DNA of 34,923 nucleotides from an uncultured Eubacterium sp. (GTDB lineage: Bacteria; Bacillota; Clostridia; Oscillospirales; Acutalibacteraceae), in contig CAKSWS010000012.1 in NCBI GenBank assembly GCA_934512155.1, positions 1 to 34,923 of the forward strand. Reading direction: 5' to 3'. This document shows positions 29,521 to 34,923 of the stretch, in pieces; position 1 is the first letter of the stretch; each line of letters opens with the position of its first letter. The notes beneath the pieces are model-generated. The model was not told where the DNA came from, made no database searches, and saw only the letters and a list, made by a program, of their open reading frames with translations. The position numbers and the translations under genes were made by a program.

Positions 29521-29575
29521 TGTATAAATATACAAAAATAAGTTGTAATATTCATTGTTTATGTATAAATTTGCA
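29521..29575. promoter_or_regulatory. Two ARG-box-like sites upstream of the argGH promoter
   Basis: TGTATAAATATACA (29521-29534) fits the ARG-box core TGNATWWWWATNCA fully, and TGTATAAATTTGCA (29562-29575) fits with one mismatch; their centres are 41 bases apart. ArgR dimers bind such paired boxes in Firmicutes. The AT-rich context makes chance matches possible. Confidence 0.45.
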
Positions 29576-29829
29576 TTATTTTTTTGCGTTTTCTATACAT
29601 ATTATATTATAGTTGTGTTGTCGCACGGAATGTATAATGTGTTTATGGGGTGGGTACTTATCAGCGTTAAGAGGGTAAATATAATATGTATAAAATATTA
29701 AAACGAATTTATAAAAAATAATGAAAGTTTTACATTTTAAATAGTTTTGTAACAATAAATTGTGCGAAATGCACAATGAAAATGTGAATTTTTCATTAAC
29801 TTTTAAACAACAAAATCAAGTGAATTTCA
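29576..29829. other. AT-rich intergenic DNA without recognised features
   Basis: Between the ARG-like boxes and the promoter of the secreted-protein gene I see no open reading frame with a ribosome binding site, no RNA gene and no clear terminator, only AT-rich sequence with many promoter-like words. Confidence 0.5.
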
Positions 29830-29858
29830 TTGACAAATGTTGTTTTCTATGCTAATAT
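29830..29858 (+). promoter_or_regulatory. Sigma-A promoter of the large secreted protein gene
   Basis: TTGACA (29830-29835), a 17-base spacer and TAATAT (29853-29858). The start is predicted near 29865, leaving a leader of about 134 bases. Confidence 0.75.
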
Positions 29859-29881
29859 TTAACTTGTAATATATGCTAAAT

Positions 29882-29974
29882 GGGGTATCTATACCCTGTT
29901 TGGCGAAAAACCGTTGGCAAATGTGCATTTTTGCGGCTTGGTCAGTGCCGCTTTTGCGTTTTTGCTTGCCGGTT
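29882..29974 (+). promoter_or_regulatory. Structured leader RNA upstream of the secreted protein gene
   Basis: GGGTA/TACCC (29883-29896) forms a first hairpin. AACC-GTT-GGCAA (29909-29920) then pairs with TTGCCGGTT (29966-29974) and encloses GCGGC/GCCGC (29933-29951), which is followed by TTTTGCGTTTTT and so resembles a weak terminator. The ribosome binding site GGGAGG (29983-29988) lies outside. No known riboswitch class was recognised. Confidence 0.4.
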
Positions 29975-29998
29975 GTATTTTAGGGAGGTAAATGAATT

Positions 29999-32900
29999 AT
30001 GAAAATTTCTAAATCCAAAAGAATTTTAGCCGTTTTCCTTTCAATCCTCATGGTTATGACATCAATTCCGGTTGTTGCATTCACAGCCTTTGCGGCTGAT
30101 GACAACGATGTTGCCGCAGTTGAAACTGCCATGACCGAATATGAAAAGAAGATGGATGGCACAGTTTACAAAGAAATGTCTAAAGCATACGAGGCTTACG
30201 TTGCTTGCCAGGCTGCACTTGATGCTTACAGGTACGGCGCTGTAACAAATGCTCTTAACGGCAAGGCTGCAGCTTTAACATCTGCCACAACAGATATGGT
30301 TAACAGCGGCACATGGAGCGGTAAGTTTACTACTTCAAACGTGTCTTTCACAATCGGTTCTACAACCACAACAAGTGATAAGATGACTAACCTCGTTTAT
30401 GCAAACAGTGAAAAGAGTACTAAAAACGGATATGGCAGCGGTCTTGAAATAGTTAACGGCGGTGCTATGAAATACGGTGCTCGTATTTATCCGTATTATG
30501 CAGATACTGTTGTTCTTTACAACGGTGATAATACGCCGCCAAGCTTTCCTGTTTCATTGGGTATGGTAAATGACGGCGGTCGTTATAATGTTTACTATGA
30601 ATATGCATATACAGACGGCGATATTCAGTTAAAAGATAACTGGATGGGTTATGTTGACAATAACTTTAGTTGGCCTATTACTTCAACAAGCGGTAACATT
30701 GGTTACAGCTCAAGCAATAAGACAACAAATAAAGTAGTCAGTGATAAAAAAATAACAAAAACCTTTGCTAACGTAATGTATTATACAGGAACTCCGACAA
30801 ATACATTAACTTCAATCACTTCTACTGCTTGGCAGGGTATGATTGACCATAAAAGCCAAACAGGTTCATTTAATTACGGCGATAATACTATTTACGTTTT
30901 GAACACTGTTAACCTTCAAAATGCTATTACAAATGCACTTGCAAAGGTAGAACTTAAAAATGTTTCAGCTTATAAAGAAGGCGGTTTATCAGCAATCTTT
31001 AAAGCTCTTTCAAATGCAATGCAGTTTGATGCAACAAGTTCAAGTTTTGGTTACGACAACGGTGTTGATGCAGGTGCTAATAACTGTAAAGACTCTATTG
31101 ACAACTTAACTTTAGCTCTTAATAACGCAACAGTAGGCACTGCAGATGCAGACAGCGGTTACCAAGCTATTCGTGATGCTATGACATCAGATGTTATTAA
31201 TACATTTAATGCAGGCTCCGAAGGTTACGAAGCGAAATCTTGGGAAAAATTTGAAAATGCATACAAAGCAGCTCGTGACGCTATGGCAAATACTGTAACA
31301 AACGGCTACAATGCATCAAATGCCGCAACATTGGGTAAAAATCTTGTAGATTCATACCCACCTAAATTAACTGCTTCAAAGCAAAACACAGATGCACTTA
31401 TGGCAGTTATAAATAATTTTGAAGCATTAAACAACATCTTTACAGCTGAAAGCTACAGTGCAGCAGCAGAAGTAGTTAAAAATGCAAAAATTGCAATTTG
31501 GGGTTCTGAAGATAAGTACGGCGTTGCTGCGGCAGGTCCGGATGAATCCGAGCAGGCTGCAAAAGATATTGCAGACCAGGTTGCTTTGGTAACAGAAGCA
31601 GTTAAAACATTAAGAATTTCTTCTGCAACAGTTGTTGAAACAACTTACGGCAGATATTCACTTGATGGAGTTATTGCTATAGAAGTAAACGGTTCACTCT
31701 ATAAAAACTATGACGTTTATGCAACAGCAGTTGCAACGGCAGTTGATTTCAGAAGCAGATTAAACACAGCAGAGTTTACAGATTACAACACTCAACTTGC
31801 AGATTACCTTGCAGCGGTTCAGGCTGTTCTTGATGCTTACCATCAGTTAACTTATGCATTTACCTCTATTCCTGACGGCACTGTAACACAAAACAGCAGC
31901 ACAAAGTCTATTACTCCTCTTACTGCTCAAGATCAAGGTTATCAGTATGTAACATTCTCCTATACTGATTCTGCAGTAATTCTTAATATGACTCATGAAA
32001 CAAAGAATATTACATTTGGTAATGCAAATATCAGCTTTGGCACAAATATTAAGGGCAGACCTAATAACATGCTTGACAGTATTTCAATTCATGCCACAGC
32101 ATCTTCTATTTCCGACGGTAATAGACACATAAATTCAAATGGATGGTCAGATACACCTACTGCTCTTACAGATGGTCAAAAGTCAACTTATGCAGGTCAA
32201 CTTGCGTATAACGGATTTGAACTTACAAATCTCAGATGGACCGGTGAAACATCCAACAATGATGCAAACCAAATTATGACTTTGTCTGACGGAACAAAAA
32301 TTACCGATGAAAATCAGGCAAAAGCACAGGATTTAACAGATGCATTAGGCCGTACGGACGGTACAGGCACAACAGATTTAAACTACGGCGGTGTGTTTGC
32401 GAAAACAAATAACAGTGATGCCGCTTACACATATGTTGATGCTGATTTCAATGTAACAGTTAAACCAAATGCAGAAGTAAAGTTAACAAGAACAACGACT
32501 CCTAAACTTATAACCTATCGCCTTAATAACACATATTTCGGCGCAGTAACAGGTTATAACTGCCAAAACACAGCATATTATGCAGGCTACAACTGGTTAA
32601 CTTCAGAGCAAAACAGTGAAAAGCTTAATTCTGTTGTTTATGTAGTTGATGTTTCTTACCTTTTAGACCTTGTTAAGGTTTGCGACGGCATTTTAAATGC
32701 AGGTGCGTTAAATTACACAGCCGACAGCTGGAAAGCATTTACAGAAGCACTTACAAAAGCTAAAGATGATATAAACTACAATAATTTGGCATACACAAAA
32801 ATTCTTTCTGAATGCCAAACAAGATACACAGCACTTTGGGATGCTTACCAAGCACTTAAAGTTAAAGATGTAAAGGTTACATTTGCTTACAAAGATGCAG

Positions 32901-34639
32901 ACGGAAATGACACATCAACTGTTATCACAATTCCGGAAGGCGCAAGCAAGCCTCTCTCAAACGCTCAATCACAAATTGAAGCTATTACAGTTCCTCAGTA
33001 TTCCGCAAACGGTTACACTTATACATTTAAGTCTTGGAATCCGGTTGTAGATTACAGTTACTGCCCTGTAAACGATATTACCTACACTGCAACATATGAT
33101 TCGTTCTCAAGTGTAGATTGGAGCGTTTACAACACAGCACAAACAAATCTTATTAACGCACTTTTAGGTGAAAAATACACCGTTGAAGGTTTGAATGCAA
33201 TTAAAGCAGAAGTTGCTAAATTGGCTTACTTCACACTTTCTGAAACAGAAAAGGGCAAAACAGGTGCTGATAAGCAAGACGCTATTAATGCAGAAGCAAG
33301 TGTAATTGATTCAATTACAGCAATGCTTCCTCAATATATTGCAGATTCAAGCGCATATGACGCTCTTTCAAAATCAGTAGATGTAATTAATGCAGATGCA
33401 TATGACGCAGCAAAGGTTCAAGAAGCTTTTGCAAATGCCAAAACAACAACAGATGTTGAAATCGGCGGCGCAACCTATAAAGGTTATGAATTTGACAGCG
33501 CAATCGCAACTGTTATGAGTGCTATGAGCGACAATGCTTATAAGTATACAGTAATTGCATATGATTTTGGTGATAATCCGTATTATTTAACAAAAGACGG
33601 AACTTATGTTCAGGGTACAGGCGATTCTACCGCTCCTGTTCCGCCAGCCGGAAGAGATGACATTTACTTCCATTACGGCGATGCAGTAACAGCAACAAAC
33701 CCTGTTGATGCAAGCAAGGCGTGCACATTTGAAGTTACCGTTATTGCAAATAAAACAGATGTTGAATCTGAACGTAAATATGTAGGTATGTCAACAGAAT
33801 ATAAATTTAATGTTCGTGGTAACACTTCAATATTTACTTCAGCAAGTGAAAATACGGATATAAATGTTGTTAGATTTGTAGACGGCAGAAATAATCAGGT
33901 TGTTTATGAAACAGTTACTTCAGATTCATTTATTAGACTTAATCAAGTTACTCTTCCAACCGTTCCGTTCTATACACTTTCAAATTACACTGAGTCTTCA
34001 TCAGGCACAACTTACAGAACAAGCGCAAGAGTTGATTTAACATCAAAAGTAACAACACTTGTTGCCAATTACACCGCATCTTCAGAAATCGGCAATTATA
34101 CAATTATTGTTCAAAATGAAGGCGGCAAACAAATTAGTAAGCAAACAGCAGCTTATAACGAAAAAGTTACAGTTGAAGCACCGGGTGCAACAGCAATTGT
34201 TGACACGGCAACAGGCAAAGTAGTTGCCTACGGTTCAACTTACAGTTTCTATGCTTGTCAAGATCTTACTCTTAAAGCAGTTTCATCAGAAACAACAGAT
34301 GTTCAGGTTTCCGTAGTTAAACCTGTAATTACAGATGATATTGTTTACTTCATCGGTCAGTTCGCTGCACCTGAAGGCACAACAATTAAGGGCAAGGGTA
34401 TTGTAATTGATACAAACGGCTTAAATAAGAATTTGACTCTTAAAGATGTTGATTCAGCAAGTCAAGTATACAACATGTCTGTTTCCAAGTTAACATGCGG
34501 CAACCAGTTTACTGCTTATGCACCTATTAATAATGCTGCCGGTTCAACGGTAACTTATGTTGCATATGTAATTTATGTAGATGCTTACGGCAACGAACAA
34601 ATTGCTTACTCTAATGTAGTTGAAGCACAGTTGTCATAA
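29999..34639 (+). CDS. Very large secreted protein with helical (FIVAR-like) and Flg_new/InlB-B-like repeats
   Basis: The 1546-residue product begins with a classical signal peptide (basic KSKR, hydrophobic core 9-28, AFA-type cleavage near residue 32/33). Several segments look like FIVAR-type three-helix modules, each with an aromatic helix start: around residues 33-85, 410-455 (SWEKFENAYKAARDAM), 480-540, 900-955 (SWKAFTEALTKAKDDI), and 1037-1110. Residues about 958-1035 resemble an InlB-B/Flg_new beta repeat. The last 110 residues form a separate beta-rich domain. There is no LPxTG motif, S-layer homology domain or terminal membrane helix, so the mode of cell attachment is unknown. It is rich in Ala, Asn and Thr with very few Cys. 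GGGAGG supports the start. A 44-residue peptide gene follows 17 bases later. Adhesin or glycan-binding roles are only guesses. Confidence 0.85.
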   Translation: MKISKSKRILAVFLSILMVMTSIPVVAFTAFAADDNDVAAVETAMTEYEKKMDGTVYKEMSKAYEAYVACQAALDAYRYGAVTNALNGKAAALTSATTDMVNSGTWSGKFTTSNVSFTIGSTTTTSDKMTNLVYANSEKSTKNGYGSGLEIVNGGAMKYGARIYPYYADTVVLYNGDNTPPSFPVSLGMVNDGGRYNVYYEYAYTDGDIQLKDNWMGYVDNNFSWPITSTSGNIGYSSSNKTTNKVVSDKKITKTFANVMYYTGTPTNTLTSITSTAWQGMIDHKSQTGSFNYGDNTIYVLNTVNLQNAITNALAKVELKNVSAYKEGGLSAIFKALSNAMQFDATSSSFGYDNGVDAGANNCKDSIDNLTLALNNATVGTADADSGYQAIRDAMTSDVINTFNAGSEGYEAKSWEKFENAYKAARDAMANTVTNGYNASNAATLGKNLVDSYPPKLTASKQNTDALMAVINNFEALNNIFTAESYSAAAEVVKNAKIAIWGSEDKYGVAAAGPDESEQAAKDIADQVALVTEAVKTLRISSATVVETTYGRYSLDGVIAIEVNGSLYKNYDVYATAVATAVDFRSRLNTAEFTDYNTQLADYLAAVQAVLDAYHQLTYAFTSIPDGTVTQNSSTKSITPLTAQDQGYQYVTFSYTDSAVILNMTHETKNITFGNANISFGTNIKGRPNNMLDSISIHATASSISDGNRHINSNGWSDTPTALTDGQKSTYAGQLAYNGFELTNLRWTGETSNNDANQIMTLSDGTKITDENQAKAQDLTDALGRTDGTGTTDLNYGGVFAKTNNSDAAYTYVDADFNVTVKPNAEVKLTRTTTPKLITYRLNNTYFGAVTGYNCQNTAYYAGYNWLTSEQNSEKLNSVVYVVDVSYLLDLVKVCDGILNAGALNYTADSWKAFTEALTKAKDDINYNNLAYTKILSECQTRYTALWDAYQALKVKDVKVTFAYKDADGNDTSTVITIPEGASKPLSNAQSQIEAITVPQYSANGYTYTFKSWNPVVDYSYCPVNDITYTATYDSFSSVDWSVYNTAQTNLINALLGEKYTVEGLNAIKAEVAKLAYFTLSETEKGKTGADKQDAINAEASVIDSITAMLPQYIADSSAYDALSKSVDVINADAYDAAKVQEAFANAKTTTDVEIGGATYKGYEFDSAIATVMSAMSDNAYKYTVIAYDFGDNPYYLTKDGTYVQGTGDSTAPVPPAGRDDIYFHYGDAVTATNPVDASKACTFEVTVIANKTDVESERKYVGMSTEYKFNVRGNTSIFTSASENTDINVVRFVDGRNNQVVYETVTSDSFIRLNQVTLPTVPFYTLSNYTESSSGTTYRTSARVDLTSKVTTLVANYTASSEIGNYTIIVQNEGGKQISKQTAAYNEKVTVEAPGATAIVDTATGKVVAYGSTYSFYACQDLTLKAVSSETTDVQVSVVKPVITDDIVYFIGQFAAPEGTTIKGKGIVIDTNGLNKNLTLKDVDSASQVYNMSVSKLTCGNQFTAYAPINNAAGSTVTYVAYVIYVDAYGNEQIAYSNVVEAQLS

Positions 34640-34656
34640 AAGGAGGATTGATATTT

Positions 34657-34791
34657 ATGAAATTAAAGTATGAAGAACCAATGATTGAGATTCGTAATTA
34701 TCGCTTCCTTGCGGACGTTATTACAACACCAAGTGATGCTACAAAGGATCCTGATTTGGGCGACGGCGACGGATTTGACATTTTTGGTTAA
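34657..34791 (+). CDS. 44-residue acidic peptide with YxxP leader-like N-terminus
   Basis: A strong ribosome binding site (AAAGGAGG, 34639-34646) precedes an ATG at 34657 and a 44-codon frame ending in TAA, followed by a terminator; this makes a real gene likely. The product starts KLKYEEPMIEI, passes through RNYRFLADVITTPSD and ends in an Asp/Gly-rich tail (DLGDGDGFDIFG). It has no signal peptide or membrane helix. The N-terminal YxxPxI pattern resembles leaders recognised by RRE domains in lasso and other RiPP precursors, but no maturation gene is in the window. It shares a transcript with the large secreted protein. Function unknown. Confidence 0.75.
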   Translation: MKLKYEEPMIEIRNYRFLADVITTPSDATKDPDLGDGDGFDIFG

Positions 34792-34808
34792 TTTAAAATA
34801 ATCAAAAT

Positions 34809-34842
34809 AAACCACCTTCTCGTAAGAGAGGGTGGTTTTTAT
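34809..34842 (+). terminator. Intrinsic terminator after the 44-residue peptide gene
   Basis: AAACCACC, one T-G pair and TCTC pair with GAGA and GGTGGTTT around a GTAA loop, followed by TTTTATT. Confidence 0.92.
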
Positions 34843-34860
34843 TATTGCTTCCTTCTAATT

Positions 34861-34923
34861 TAGCCTCCCTTGTTAAAGGGTTACTCACCACGGTGTGGGG
34901 AGATGCCACGCAGTGGCAGAGGG
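34861..34923 (+). repeat. Partial palindromic, probably dispersed repeat at the window edge
   Basis: The last 60 bases are GC-richer than their surroundings and made of small palindromes: CCCTT/AAGGG (34867-34880), CACC/GGTG (34886-34895) and TGCCAC/GTGGCA (34904-34918). This is the look of dispersed intergenic repeats in clostridial genomes; the element is cut by the window end. Confidence 0.5.

Noticed and set aside
29882..29974. Cyclic-di-GMP or other known riboswitch in the secreted-protein leader
   Set aside because: The conserved sequence elements of the classes I know are not visible; left as an unclassified structured leader.

Overview
This AT-rich window comes from a strictly anaerobic low-GC Gram-positive bacterium, most likely an uncultured gut clostridium of the Oscillospiraceae/Ruminococcaceae type. 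The reasons are strong GGAGG-type ribosome binding sites, sigma-A promoters close to TTGACA-N17-TATAAT, an L27 with an N-terminal extension next to its processing protease Prp, a GlpP antiterminator, the three [FeFe]-hydrogenase maturases together, and large secreted proteins. The family-level placement is inference; no 16S gene is present.

Layout. 1-1094 (minus): start of a membrane protein running off the window, translationally coupled to a PHP-family phosphoesterase. 1143-1390: a possible small RNA unit, then a biotin (BirA-type) operator over the promoter of bioY. 2118-5967 (plus): a short-chain dehydrogenase, a GPH-type sugar symporter and a GH18 lipoprotein, separated by hairpin terminators. 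6044-8687 (minus): rpsO and pnp with structured leaders. 8928-11753 (plus): rplU-prp-rpmA behind an L21-type leader, then obgE and mrnC. 11803-15559 (minus): glpP, then a leader terminator and a three-gene glycerol-3-phosphate oxidation module (GlpA-like, FAD/NAD oxidoreductase, DUF1667). 15595-15897: tRNA-Val whose 3' end and terminator are duplicated around a palindromic mini-element. 15949-17835 (minus): membrane-bound nucleotide-sugar dehydratase. 18051-19643 (plus): beta-lactamase-like serine hydrolase with a G10 tract upstream. 19731-21960 (minus): RluA-type pseudouridine synthase, zinc phospholipase C-like protein and luxS, behind an almost leaderless promoter. 22061-25744 (plus): hydE-hydG-hydF. 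25788-29434 (minus): argG-argH and a DegV protein. 29830-34791 (plus): a structured leader, a 1546-residue secreted protein and a 44-residue acidic peptide gene; the window ends inside a probable dispersed repeat.

How the genes work together. Most of the window is core metabolism: translation and RNA decay, arginine synthesis, G3P oxidation under GlpP, and hydrogenase assembly. No hydrogenase structural gene, ArgR, BirA or ECF module is present, so these must lie elsewhere. The least explained parts are the secreted-protein/44-residue peptide pair, whose peptide begins with a YxxP-type leader-like motif, and the tRNA-Val mini-element. No CRISPR array, transposase or prophage gene was seen.
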